From CAVPEW01 sp963703565 (lineage in GTDB: Bacteria; Actinomycetota; Acidimicrobiia; Acidimicrobiales; VFJN01): a stretch of 64,000 bases of DNA. Below are positions 1 through 8,026 of the stretch, piece by piece; within the stretch, counting starts at the first letter, position 1; each line of letters opens with the position of its first letter. The notes under the pieces were generated by a model, which saw only the letters and a list, made by a program, of their open reading frames with translations, was not told where the DNA came from and ran no database searches. The stretch is from the NCBI GenBank assembly GCA_963703565.1, contig CAVPEW010000007.1, positions 11,291 to 75,290 of the forward strand, in the 5' to 3' direction. A program made the position numbers and the translations under genes.

Positions 1-41
1 CCCTTCATCGACGTGCTCGTGCTGACGTTGGCGTCGCTCAT
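1..41 (-). CDS. Possible 5' end of a divergent gene (partial)
   Basis: An ATG at 41 read leftwards opens a frame of 13 codons (beginning MSDANVSTST) that leaves the window. A good Shine-Dalgarno stretch (GAGGGGGA on the minus strand) lies about 7 bases upstream of this ATG. The gene would be divergent from the thiolase-like gene that starts at 161. The visible peptide is too short to assign a family, so this is a start-site call only. Confidence 0.4.
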   Translation of the reverse strand, partial: MSDANVSTSTSMK

Positions 42-160
42 GTGGATGTCCCCCTCTGATCAGTGGGCCGACACTAGGCAACGCCGGGTTGGGCGCGCGG
101 TGGTGGTGGACCACTACGGTCTCGCCGGGGCCGACCGCGGGTCGGCGCGAGAGGGGGATC

Positions 161-1342
161 GTGGAGCGCACGATGCGCGGTGCTGTAGCGGTGGCCGGAG
201 TAGGTGAGACCACGTACTACAAGCGGGGCCAGGCTCCCGTGCCGGAGTTCGTGCTCGCGGTCGAGGCAGTCGAAGCGGCCTGTCAGGACGCTGGGATCGA
301 CGTGCGGGAGGTCGACGGCTTCAGCTCCTACAGCATGGACCGCAACACTCCCTCGCGCCTGGCTTCGGCTCTGGGCACCGACGTGCTGCGCTACTCGACG
401 CTTCAGTGGGAGTCCGGCGGCGGCGGGGTCGCCGGCGCGGTCGGGAACGCCGCAGCCGCTGTCGCCACCGGCATGGCCGACTGCGTCGTGGTGTTCCGGG
501 CGCTGGCCCAGGGCCAGTTCGGCCGCTTCGGGCAGGGCCGGGCGGTCGACGCCGTCCAGGGTGAGGCGGCCATGACCGCCCCCTACGGCCTGTTCAGCCC
601 GGCGCAGATGTTCGCCATGCGAAGCCAGCGCTTCTACTACGAGCACGGCATCTCGCCCGAGGCGCAGAAGGCGGTTGCCATGGCCGCCTACCACCACGCC
701 CAGAACAACCCCCGAGCGGTTATGCGGGGCAAGCCGCTCACCGCCGAGAAGTACGACGGCGCCCGCTGGATCGTCGAGCCCTACCGGCTCTACGACTGCT
801 GCCAGGAGAACGACGGCGCCGCCGCGATGGTGCTGGTGCCCGCCGAGCGGGCCAAGGACCTGCCCCAACCGTCGGTGTTCGTACTGGGCTCGGCCATGGG
901 CGGCGACCACCGCTCCGCCGCCGGGGTCCACAACGCGCCCCGCTACGGCACCGCCGGGTTCACCAAGGTGGCGGAGCGGATGTGGCAGATGTCCGGGGTC
1001 GGGCCCGCCGACGTCGACGTCGTGCAGTCCTACGAGAACTTCACCGGCGGCGTGGTGATGAGCCTCATCGAGCACGGCCTCGTGCAACCCGAGGAGGCCA
1101 ACGAGTTCTTCACCTTCGAGAACCTGATCGCCCCGAACGGGAAGCTGCCGCTCAACACCAGCGGCGGCAACCTCGCCGAGTGCTACATGCACGGGCTCGG
1201 CCTGCAGATCGAGGCCGTCCGCCAGCTGCGCGGGCAGTCCTGCAACCAGGTCGCCGGCGCGAGGGTCGCCCTCGCGTCGGGCGGTCCCATGGTGCCGGTG
1301 GTCAGCACGACCGTCTACGGCACTGACGAGACGAGGAGCTGA
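161..1342 (+). CDS. Thiolase-fold protein lacking the catalytic Cys (Ltp2-like aldolase candidate)
   Basis: The 393-residue protein has the SCP-x/lipid-transfer thiolase fold. The usual nucleophile motif (Cys-Ala/Ser-Ser-Gly) near residue 85 is replaced by WESGGGG, the GHP motif near the C-terminus is replaced by ECYMHG, and a Tyr (SYENF) stands where condensing thiolases have a His. It is therefore unlikely to condense or thiolyse acyl-CoAs. The same loss, together with an adjacent DUF35 protein, is known from Ltp2, the retro-aldolase that removes the last side-chain carbons of steroid CoA esters; that role is inferred here. The GTG at 161 follows GAGGGGGA by about three bases; the ATG at 173 is the alternative start. 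The next gene starts one base after the stop, so the two should be co-translated. Confidence 0.85.
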   Translation: MERTMRGAVAVAGVGETTYYKRGQAPVPEFVLAVEAVEAACQDAGIDVREVDGFSSYSMDRNTPSRLASALGTDVLRYSTLQWESGGGGVAGAVGNAAAAVATGMADCVVVFRALAQGQFGRFGQGRAVDAVQGEAAMTAPYGLFSPAQMFAMRSQRFYYEHGISPEAQKAVAMAAYHHAQNNPRAVMRGKPLTAEKYDGARWIVEPYRLYDCCQENDGAAAMVLVPAERAKDLPQPSVFVLGSAMGGDHRSAAGVHNAPRYGTAGFTKVAERMWQMSGVGPADVDVVQSYENFTGGVVMSLIEHGLVQPEEANEFFTFENLIAPNGKLPLNTSGGNLAECYMHGLGLQIEAVRQLRGQSCNQVAGARVALASGGPMVPVVSTTVYGTDETRS

Positions 1343-1343
1343 G

Positions 1344-1775
1344 ATGGCCGCCAACCTGCTTCCCGAAGGCCTGCCGGCCCCCGCGGCGACCGACCTCGAC
1401 GCCCCCTACTGGGAGGGGACCGCAGCGCACGAGCTGCGGGTGCAGCGCTGCTCGGCCTGCCGCACCTGGCAATGGGGTCCCGAGTACGTCTGCAACCAGT
1501 GCCGCAGCCGTGACCTCGACTGGGTGGCGGTGGAACCGACCGGAACCATCTACAGCTGGGAGCGCGTCTGGCACCCGGTCCACCCGGCACTGGCCGAAGC
1601 CGTGCCCTACGTGATCGTGCTCGTCGAGCTGGCCCAGGCCGGCAACGTGCGCATGCTGGGGAACCTGGCCGGCGATCCCGCCGAACCCGTGGTGATAGGC
1701 ACACCGGTCACCGCCATCTTCGAGGACCACGACGGGCCCTCGCCGTTTACCCTGGTCCACTGGACCCGAGCCTAA
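1344..1775 (+). CDS. DUF35 / Zn-ribbon OB-fold protein, partner of the thiolase-like protein
   Basis: This 143-residue protein has a rubredoxin-like zinc ribbon (C36, C39, C50, C53 as CSAC and CNQC) followed by an OB-fold, the standard DUF35 layout. In characterised systems such as ChsH2-DUF35/Ltp2 this domain binds the thiolase-like subunit and the acyl-CoA. The ATG lies one base after the upstream stop and a GAGGAG Shine-Dalgarno lies within the end of the upstream gene, so the pair is translationally linked. The family is clear; the substrate is unknown. Confidence 0.88.
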   Translation: MAANLLPEGLPAPAATDLDAPYWEGTAAHELRVQRCSACRTWQWGPEYVCNQCRSRDLDWVAVEPTGTIYSWERVWHPVHPALAEAVPYVIVLVELAQAGNVRMLGNLAGDPAEPVVIGTPVTAIFEDHDGPSPFTLVHWTRA

Positions 1776-1789
1776 GGAGGTTCGAAGAG

Positions 1790-2995
1790 ATGACGCTGAC
1801 CGCTAACTCATGGCGGACCGAGACACCCGGAGACGCAGGTTGGGAGCGATCGGCCAAGCCCGGCGCTGCCAACAAGTACTTCATGGTCTCGGCCGACTGC
1901 CACGTGAACGAGCCCTTCGACTGGCTCGACTCCCGCATCGAGGAGCCGTACAAGCACCGGATCCCCCACATCGAGACCCGTGACGGGAACCAGTACCTCA
2001 TCACCGAGGGCTGGCGGCCCCAGCTCCTGCGCACCACCGAGGCCAAGGGGCGCATGGAGGACGAGGACGTCGCCCGCTCCCAGGCCGGCTCCGATCCCGC
2101 CCAGCGCCTCGCCGATCTCGACGCCGACGGTGTCGACGTCGAGATCGCGTTCCCCAACAAGGGGCTGCTGCTGTTCGCGTCACCCGACCCGGTCTTCGTC
2201 TCGGCCATGGCCCGGGCGTGGAACCGCTGGGCTCACGAGACCTTCTCCGCCTACTCGCGGCGGATCCTGCCCATGGCGTGCATCTCCCCCGGTGACCGCG
2301 AGGGGGCCGAGGCGGAGATCAAGTGGGCCGCCGAGAACGGCTTCAAGGGCCTCGCGCTGCCGTGCAAGCCGGTGTGGGGCGGCCACGACACCGACCAGCT
2401 GAACTACAACCTGCCCGAGTTCGACTGGATGTGGGAGCTCATCTCCGACGTCGAGCTGCCCATGACGTTCCACGTCTCGACCGGGCGCGATCCGCGGGCG
2501 TCGAAGGGCAACGGCGGTGCGGTGATCAACTACGTGGTGCACTCGTTGTCGCCCACCATGGAGCCGATGGCGAACCTGTGCGCCTCGGGCGTGCTCGAGC
2601 GCTTCCCCAAGTTGCGCTTCGCCACCATCGAGGCGGGCATCGGCTGGATCCCCTGGGCGCTCGACGCCATGGACGAGGCCTACCGCAAGCATCACTTCTG
2701 GGTGCGTCCGAAGCTGGCCCACCTGCCCAGCGACTACTTCCGGATGCACGGCTACGCCTCGTTCCAGGAGGACCCGGTCGGCCTCGAGCTCATCGAGGAC
2801 CACGGCTTGACCGAGAACATGATGTGGGCCAACGACTACCCGCACCACGAGGGGTCCTGGCCGCACTCGGCCGCCGCCATCGAGCGCCAGATGGGCCACC
2901 TCGCCGATGCCACCCGGTCCAACGTGCTCGGCCTCAACGCCGCCCGCCTCTTCGATCTCGACCCCAGCGAGTCGCTGATCGGCTGGCGTCCCTGA
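1790..2995 (+). CDS. Amidohydrolase_2 family metal-dependent hydrolase/decarboxylase
   Basis: A 401-residue TIM-barrel protein of the amidohydrolase-2 superfamily. The metal-ligand motif appears as SADCHVNEP (D36, H38), a central His in TFHVSTG, and the final Asp in WANDYPHHEGSWP. Members hydrolyse or decarboxylate cyclic and aromatic acids; many are uncharacterised enzymes in steroid or aromatic CoA clusters. It begins 14 bases after the DUF35 gene with a strong AAGGAGG site, so it is in the same operon, which suggests a step in the same catabolic route. The substrate cannot be told from the sequence. Confidence 0.85.
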   Translation: MTLTANSWRTETPGDAGWERSAKPGAANKYFMVSADCHVNEPFDWLDSRIEEPYKHRIPHIETRDGNQYLITEGWRPQLLRTTEAKGRMEDEDVARSQAGSDPAQRLADLDADGVDVEIAFPNKGLLLFASPDPVFVSAMARAWNRWAHETFSAYSRRILPMACISPGDREGAEAEIKWAAENGFKGLALPCKPVWGGHDTDQLNYNLPEFDWMWELISDVELPMTFHVSTGRDPRASKGNGGAVINYVVHSLSPTMEPMANLCASGVLERFPKLRFATIEAGIGWIPWALDAMDEAYRKHHFWVRPKLAHLPSDYFRMHGYASFQEDPVGLELIEDHGLTENMMWANDYPHHEGSWPHSAAAIERQMGHLADATRSNVLGLNAARLFDLDPSESLIGWRP

Positions 2996-3066
2996 GCGAG
3001 AGCGTCGTCGACCCGGGCCTGCAAGGGTCCGGCGACATCAGGCGGACCCTTCACGGGGCCTGTGAA

Positions 3067-3101
3067 CGAGGGGGTGGCGGTCACCGACCGTCACCCCCTC
3101 G
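3067..3101. terminator. Bidirectional hairpin terminator
   Basis: A near-perfect inverted repeat: a 10-bp outer arm (CGAGGGGGTG / CACCCCCTCG), a further 5-bp arm with one mismatch and a 5-base loop. It sits between the convergent ends of the amidohydrolase (2995) and mrp (3129). There is no T-run, as is common in actinobacteria. Confidence 0.75.
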
Positions 3102-3128
3102 TCGCGCCCGGGCTGGCCCCGAGGGTGG

Positions 3129-4271
3129 TCAGCCGATGCGCAGCTCGGCGCGGTAGCGCCGAGTCGGTGCCAGCTCGTCGTCGATGCGGGCCGCGATCGA
3201 CGAGAACACCTGCGAGGCCTCGGCGGAGGGATCGGACAGGGTGATCGGACGCCCCTCGTCGCCACCCGCGCGCAAGGCAGGTACCAGCGGCACCCGACCC
3301 AGCAACGGCACAGCGAGACGCTCGGCGAGCTCGGCGCCCCCACCCGCGCCGAAGATCTCGTAGCGGGTGCCGTCGTCGCCGGTGAACCAGCTCATGTTCT
3401 CGATGACGCCCTTCACCTCGAGGTTGACCTTGCGGGCCATGTACCCGGCTCGCTGGGCCACCCGCTGCGCCGCCGGCTGCGGGGTGGTCACCACGTAGGT
3501 CTCCGCCCTGGGCAGGAACTGCGACATCGACAAGGAGATGTCGCCTGTCCCCGGTGGGAGGTCCACCAACAGGTACTCCGGGTCGTCCCAGAAGACGTCG
3601 GTGAGGAACTGCTCGAGCGCCTTGTGCAGCATCGGGCCACGCCAGATGACGGGCTGGTCCTCCTGGGCGAAGAACCCGATGGAGATGCAGCGCACGTCCC
3701 CCGCACCCGTGGGCGGCACCAGCATGTCGTCGATGACGACCGGGGGCCGAGCCACGCCGAGCATCCGCGGGATGGAGAAGCCCCAGACGTCCGCATCGAC
3801 GATCGCCACGTCGCGGCCCCGGGCGGCGAGCGCCACCGCCAGGTTGGTGGTCACCGAGGACTTGCCCACCCCACCCTTCCCCGAGGCGATGAGGAGCACC
3901 CTGGTGCGGGACGCCGGGTCGGAGAACGGGATGGCCCGACCCTCGGCGTGACCCTGGGCCGGCTGGCTGCCGGCCGTGGCGGCAGGATCACCGTGGAGCC
4001 GCTGGCGCAGCGCTGCACGCTCCTCGTCGGTCATCACCGCGAACTCGAGGGCCACCTCCGTCGCTCCCAGGTCGGCGAGCGCCGCTCTCACGCGACGGTC
4101 GATCTCGGCCCGCAGCGGGCAGCCGGCGATGGTGAGCACCACCTCGAGCGACACCGAACCGCCAGTCACATCGACGTGGCGGACCATGTCGAGGTCGACG
4201 ATCGAGCGGTGCAGCTCCGGGTCCTGGACCGGGCGGAGCGCCTCGACCACGGCATCGACGGTGAGGGACAT
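3129..4271 (-). CDS. mrp: Mrp/NBP35-type P-loop ATPase, Fe-S cluster carrier
   Basis: The 380-residue protein has an N-terminal MIP18/DUF59 domain (about 1-80, with C51 in GCPLR) and a C-terminal Mrp/ApbC ATPase domain with the deviant Walker A SGKGGVGKS at 130-138 and the family motif VDLPPGTGD. Such proteins carry Fe-S clusters to apo-enzymes. The CxxC pair that many homologues have after GVIENMS is absent (ENMSWFTGDDG), as in several actinobacterial Mrp proteins. The ATG at 4271 is the first start after the divergent promoter. It is divergent from a SufR-like regulator and a cysteine desulfurase, which supports an Fe-S role. Confidence 0.93.
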   Translation of the reverse strand: MSLTVDAVVEALRPVQDPELHRSIVDLDMVRHVDVTGGSVSLEVVLTIAGCPLRAEIDRRVRAALADLGATEVALEFAVMTDEERAALRQRLHGDPAATAGSQPAQGHAEGRAIPFSDPASRTRVLLIASGKGGVGKSSVTTNLAVALAARGRDVAIVDADVWGFSIPRMLGVARPPVVIDDMLVPPTGAGDVRCISIGFFAQEDQPVIWRGPMLHKALEQFLTDVFWDDPEYLLVDLPPGTGDISLSMSQFLPRAETYVVTTPQPAAQRVAQRAGYMARKVNLEVKGVIENMSWFTGDDGTRYEIFGAGGGAELAERLAVPLLGRVPLVPALRAGGDEGRPITLSDPSAEASQVFSSIAARIDDELAPTRRYRAELRIG

Positions 4272-4360
4272 CGGGCTCGCTCCTGCGGCTCGGGCCCCGA
4301 GCACGCGGTTGGCGGTGGCGGCGACCGCGCCGGCCGCACCACGCTCACGGGGGATTAGCA

Positions 4361-4379
4361 CTATGCGTATAGGTAGAAT
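4361..4379 (+). promoter_or_regulatory. Leaderless promoter and candidate operator of the SufR-like gene
   Basis: TAGAAT at 4374-4379 lies only six bases before the GTG at 4386, so transcription should begin at or next to the start codon. Just upstream, CTATgcgtATAG (4361-4372) is an inverted repeat in the mrp/sufR-like divergent region. It is a plausible site for autoregulation; this is inferred from position only. Confidence 0.55.
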
Positions 4380-4385
4380 ATCGGC

Positions 4386-5108
4386 GTGGATCGCCCGTCC
4401 CTGTCCCCGCAGGAGTTCGCCTCGGCGGTCAGCTCGATCACGTCGGCCTTCGGCGACCCGACCCGGCGTGAGATCTACCTCTTCGTGCACCGTCGTTCGC
4501 TCGACCAGTCCGGTGCCACCGCTGTCGAGGTGGCACAGGCCTTCGACCTTCACCCGAACGTGGCCCGGCACCACCTCGACAAGCTCGCCTCGGGCGGCCA
4601 TGTCGAGGTCGCCTTGGGGCGGGGCGGCGGAGGTGCGGGACGGCCCTCCAAGCGGTACTCCTGTCCCCGTCCGGACATGTCCCTCGAGCTGGCGATCCGC
4701 CACGACGACCTGCTCGTCACCCTCCTCGCCCGCTCCTTGACCCTGCTGCCCGACGACGTCGCCGAGGCCATGGCCGAAGAGGTCGGCATCGAGTACGGAG
4801 CCCGCCTCGCCGCCAACAGCGGCGCCGACCTGCACCGGTCGCTGCGAGCCGCGCTCGCCGCGGTGGCCGAGGCGCTCTCGGCCCACGGCTTCGACGCCCG
4901 AGCCGAGGGAAACCGGGGGGAGCTGCGGATCGTGTCGGGCCACTGCCCCTTCGGCGACGCCGCGATCGAGAACCCGGTGATCTGCGCCGTCGACCGCGGC
5001 TTGGTCCGCGGGATGTTGGGTGCGCTGTACGGGGCGACCGGCGCCGAGACGCGCGCGAGCCTGCCCATGGGCGACCATCGCTGCGTGACGGCCGTCGGTT
5101 CGGACTGA
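4386..5108 (+). CDS. SufR-like Fe-S-sensing transcriptional regulator
   Basis: A 240-residue regulator with an N-terminal winged helix (about 15-95, ArsR/DeoR-like, GDPTRREIYLFV) and a C-terminal domain with three spaced cysteines: C187 (GHCPFG), C200 (VICAVD) and C233 (DHRCV). This spacing matches SufR-type repressors, which use the Cys residues to hold an Fe-S cluster and regulate cluster-assembly genes. It is divergent from mrp and 15 bases upstream of a cysteine desulfurase, which fits that role. The GTG at 4386 is chosen because a TAGAAT box lies six bases upstream. The regulated genes are inferred. Confidence 0.85.
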   Translation: MDRPSLSPQEFASAVSSITSAFGDPTRREIYLFVHRRSLDQSGATAVEVAQAFDLHPNVARHHLDKLASGGHVEVALGRGGGGAGRPSKRYSCPRPDMSLELAIRHDDLLVTLLARSLTLLPDDVAEAMAEEVGIEYGARLAANSGADLHRSLRAALAAVAEALSAHGFDARAEGNRGELRIVSGHCPFGDAAIENPVICAVDRGLVRGMLGALYGATGAETRASLPMGDHRCVTAVGSD

Positions 5109-5123
5109 GCCGCGCTGCCAGCG

Positions 5124-6257
5124 GTGGCCCGCCACTACCTCGACCACGCGTCCACCTCCCCGCTGCGGCCCGAAGCGGCGGCGGCGATGATCCAGTGGAT
5201 GTCGGAGCCCGCGGGGGACCCGAGCCGCATCCACGCCGAGGGCCTCCGGGCGCGCGAGGCCCTCGAAGAGGCCCGCGACGCCGTCGCAGCGCTGCTCGGC
5301 ACCCGAGCGCGCCAGGTCGTGCTCACCTCCGGAGCGACCGAGGCGATCGCCGCCGCATGCTGGGGGGCGGCGGAGCGCGGCCTGGTGCAGGTGGTGTCCG
5401 CCGTCGAGCACTCCGCCGTGCGCGCCGGCGCCGCCGCGCACGGGCAGGTGGCCCTGGTCCCTGTGGACGGCGCCGGAAGGGTCGACGCCGGACGGTTCCT
5501 GGCCACCGTGGACGAGCACGCCGGGCGGGTGGCGGCAGCCCACCTGCAGTGGGTCAACCACGAGGTCGGCACGGTCCAACCCGTCGCAGAGGTGGCCGCC
5601 GGCTGCCGCGAGAGGGGAGTCCTGCTCCACGTCGACGCTGCACAGGCACTGGGCCGGATCGAGATGGACCTCGACGCCTCGGGGATCGACCTGCTCTCGG
5701 TGTCGGCCCACAAGCTCGGCGGACCGCCCGGTGCCGGGGCGCTGGCCGTGCGCCGAGGCCTGCGCATCCGCCCCCTGCTCGTGGGCGGCGACCAGGAGCG
5801 GGCGCGGCGCGCCGGGATGGAGGCGCTCCCGGCCCTCATCGGATTCGGTGCCGCGGCCGGCGCGCTGCGAGCCGCTGGCGTGACCGCCGAGGCCGCGGCC
5901 CAAGAGGCTCTCACCGCCCGCCTCGCCTCCGGACTCGAGTCCATGGAGGGGCTCACCCGCTACGGGGACACCGAGCACCGGGCCCCGCACCTGGTCACGG
6001 TGGGCGTGGCCGGCGTCGAACCCCAGGCGGTCCTGCTCGGGCTGGACCGGGCCGGCATCGCCGCCCACTCCGGATCGGCCTGCGCGTCGGAGTCCCTCGA
6101 GCCATCCCCGGTCCTGGAGGCCATGGGGGTCGACGCCCACCACAGCCTGCGGCTCTCGGTCGGATGGTCCAGCAGCGACGACGACGTCGACGCCGTGCTG
6201 TCGGAACTGCCGGTGGTGCTCGACGCCCTGCGCTCTCTGCGACCGGGCCCGAACTGA
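5124..6257 (+). CDS. Cysteine desulfurase, NifS/IscS type
   Basis: A 377-residue class V aminotransferase. The PLP lysine is K197 (SVSAHKLGG), the cofactor-binding His is in EHSAVR (about 96), and the persulfide Cys is C320 in the loop SGSACASE. It takes sulfur from cysteine for Fe-S cluster or tRNA thiolation. It lies 15 bases downstream of the SufR-like gene and shares the divergent locus with mrp. The start is GTG at 5124; no strong Shine-Dalgarno is visible. A second, SufS-like protein is encoded at 55920. IscS is a reasonable name but the orthology is not proven. Confidence 0.9.
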   Translation: MARHYLDHASTSPLRPEAAAAMIQWMSEPAGDPSRIHAEGLRAREALEEARDAVAALLGTRARQVVLTSGATEAIAAACWGAAERGLVQVVSAVEHSAVRAGAAAHGQVALVPVDGAGRVDAGRFLATVDEHAGRVAAAHLQWVNHEVGTVQPVAEVAAGCRERGVLLHVDAAQALGRIEMDLDASGIDLLSVSAHKLGGPPGAGALAVRRGLRIRPLLVGGDQERARRAGMEALPALIGFGAAAGALRAAGVTAEAAAQEALTARLASGLESMEGLTRYGDTEHRAPHLVTVGVAGVEPQAVLLGLDRAGIAAHSGSACASESLEPSPVLEAMGVDAHHSLRLSVGWSSSDDDVDAVLSELPVVLDALRSLRPGPN

Positions 6258-6292
6258 GGCGCGCGGCGGGCTGCGCGGTCGAAGATGGCAGC

Positions 6293-6298
6293 TACGAT
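6293..6298 (+). promoter_or_regulatory. -10 box for a near-leaderless transcript (sixA-like gene)
   Basis: TACGAT ends nine bases before the GTG at 6308, fitting the TAnnnT plus short-gap pattern seen throughout the window. Confidence 0.45.
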
Positions 6299-6307
6299 CC
6301 GGCCCTC

Positions 6308-6772
6308 GTGACCAAGCTGTTCGTGGTGCGCCACGCCAGGGCCGGGAGCCGATCGGACCGGTCGCGGCCGGACGTGGAGCGACCGCTCGACCCGCGGGGT
6401 CGGGACCAGGCGGTGGCGCTCGCTGCGGCACTGGCCGGCGAGCCGATAGCGAGGGTGGTCTCATCGCCTGCCCGGCGTTGCTTGGACACCGTCGGGCCAC
6501 TGGCCGAGCGCTTGGGCCTGGAGGTCGAGGTCGACGACCGACTCGGGGAGGGCTCGGGGGCCCAGGGAGCGCTCGCGGTCGCCCGGGACCTGCAAGAGGT
6601 CGACGCCGTGGTGTGCAGCCACGGTGACGTGATCCCCGAGCTGCTGGATTCGTGCGAACGTGCGGGGACCGAGCTGCCCTCGCGGCGCAAGTGGCAGAAG
6701 GCGTCGACGTGGGTGCTGCATCGCAACGGCGCCGGGTTCACCTCCGGGCGCTACCTGCCACCTCCCGCCTGA
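6308..6772 (+). CDS. sixA: SixA-like histidine phosphatase
   Basis: A 154-residue member of the histidine phosphatase superfamily (branch 2/SixA-like). The catalytic RHA motif lies at residues 8-10 (FVVRHARAG) and the second His is in CSHGDVIPE. SixA proteins remove phosphate from phospho-His domains, but small actinobacterial relatives are often of unknown substrate. The GTG at 6308 is supported by the TACGAT box upstream. It is 50 bases downstream of the cysteine desulfurase and probably has its own promoter. Confidence 0.85.
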   Translation: MTKLFVVRHARAGSRSDRSRPDVERPLDPRGRDQAVALAAALAGEPIARVVSSPARRCLDTVGPLAERLGLEVEVDDRLGEGSGAQGALAVARDLQEVDAVVCSHGDVIPELLDSCERAGTELPSRRKWQKASTWVLHRNGAGFTSGRYLPPPA

Positions 6773-6835
6773 GCCCCGCCGGAGCCAACGGCTGCCGCCG
6801 GGTCGAGCAACATCGTTGCCGACGGGGGCGGCGAC

Positions 6836-7571
6836 TCAGGTGGGCTCGGTCACCCCGAGCTTGGAACGGATCGGGGCCAGCAGGTCGTCGAGCTCGGCGG
6901 GCGGATCGAGGCCGTCGAGCAGGGCGAGCTCGCGTCGGGCCTCGTCCGCGAGCCCGCTGCGGAAGAACACCACGGCCAACAGCGCGTGCGCGTCGGGATA
7001 AGTCGGCGCCGCGGTGGCCGTGTCGAGGAGCTGTGACAGACCCTCGTCGACCTCGCCGGACAGGTAGAGGAACCAGCCCCGGTAGGTGCCGGCCTCGGGG
7101 TTGTCGCGCGAGGTGCGCAGGATCTCGTCGTAGACATCGATCGCTCCGGCCAGATCTCCCGCCGCGGCGCGGTTGCGGGCCCGGTTCAGCTGCTCGGTAA
7201 CCGTCGTGCGGACGTCGCCGGTGATGAAGCCACCCCCGTCGCGTCGGCCCAGGCCCTGCGCGACCAGCACCCCCGCCGCAAGAGCGAACGCGCCCACGCC
7301 GACCACCCACGCAGCGGTGCGCCCCCGGGAAGCTCCTGCGCCGCACCACCCGTGCCCGACCGCGCTCCAGAGCGCGCAACACGCCCGCGGCTCGAGCCGT
7401 GTAGTCGTCGCGCAGATCCAGGTAGTCCTCGTCGTCGACGTCGCCGGCCGCGTGCTCGTGCTCGAGGTCCTCGAGCGACCGGAGCAGGAAGTCCCGCTGG
7501 TCGGCGAGGGCCTTCAGCTGGGCCGGCCCGAGGCGGCCCTCCGCCGACCTGACCACCTCCCGCGCACTCAT
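6836..7571 (-). CDS. ccmI: CcmI-like cytochrome c biogenesis protein (frameshifted)
   Basis: The gene is split between two frames. The N-terminal part starts at ATG 7571 (MSAREVV) and has the CcmI-type acidic helix (LLRSLEDLEHEHAAGDVDDE). The C-terminal part, in the +1 frame, has one membrane segment (GAFALAAGVLVAQ) and TPR-like helices and ends at 6836. Removing one base between about 7320 and 7350 joins them into about 244 residues; candidates are the C5 run at 7322-7326 or the GAGCTTC motif beside it. CcmI holds apocytochrome c for haem ligation. The ATG overlaps the ccmH stop (ATGA), so it is the last gene of the ccm operon. A sequencing error is more likely than true loss. Confidence 0.75.
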
Positions 7572-8026
7572 GGCGCCCGGCTGGAGCGCGCCTGGGCGAC
7601 CAGCTCCCGGTCGGCGTCGCTGGGCTCGGCCGGCTTGGCGCGCCGCCAGTGGACGAACGCCGCGGCCAGAGCCCCCAAGCCGGCCACGATCACCAGGACC
7701 GGGATGGCCCAGGCCAGCCCGGCGAGGCCCGAGCGGCCCGGCTCGAGCAGCACCACGTCGGTGTAGCGCTCGGCGATGGCGGCGCGGACCTCGCCGTCGG
7801 ACTCGCCGGCACTGACCCGCCGGGCGATCTCGGTGCGAATGCTGCGCGAAGCCGGGGAGTCCGAGTCGGCCACCGACTGGCCGGCGCAGGAGGGGCAGCG
7901 CAAGGTCTCCGACACCGCCCTGATGCGCTCCTCGCGGGTGCGGGGTCCGGGGTCGCCGCCGGCGGCGACGACCAGCGAGACCGACGAGACCAGCGCGACG
8001 GCCAACCAGACCAGTCGTCGGGTCAC
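7568..8026 (-). CDS. ccmH: CcmH-type thiol oxidoreductase for cytochrome c maturation
   Basis: A 152-residue protein with an N-terminal signal/anchor (about 5-22), the CcmH active site LRCPSCAGQSVADSDS (C44, C47) and a C-terminal membrane helix (GLAGLAWAIPVLVIVAGLGA). It keeps the CxxCH cysteines of apocytochrome c reduced outside the membrane, together with CcmG. The GTG at 8026 overlaps the ccmG stop (GTGA) and the stop overlaps the ccmI start (ATGA). At about 150 residues it matches the short CcmH (CycL) form, with CcmI as a separate gene. Confidence 0.93.
   Translation of the reverse strand: MTRRLVWLAVALVSSVSLVVAAGGDPGPRTREERIRAVSETLRCPSCAGQSVADSDSPASRSIRTEIARRVSAGESDGEVRAAIAERYTDVVLLEPGRSGLAGLAWAIPVLVIVAGLGALAAAFVHWRRAKPAEPSDADRELVAQARSSRAP

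Noticed and set aside
74..1354. 426-codon minus-strand frame
   Set aside because: Antisense to the thiolase-like gene; His/Gly/Arg-rich without any family motif, as expected for the complement of GC-rich coding sequence.
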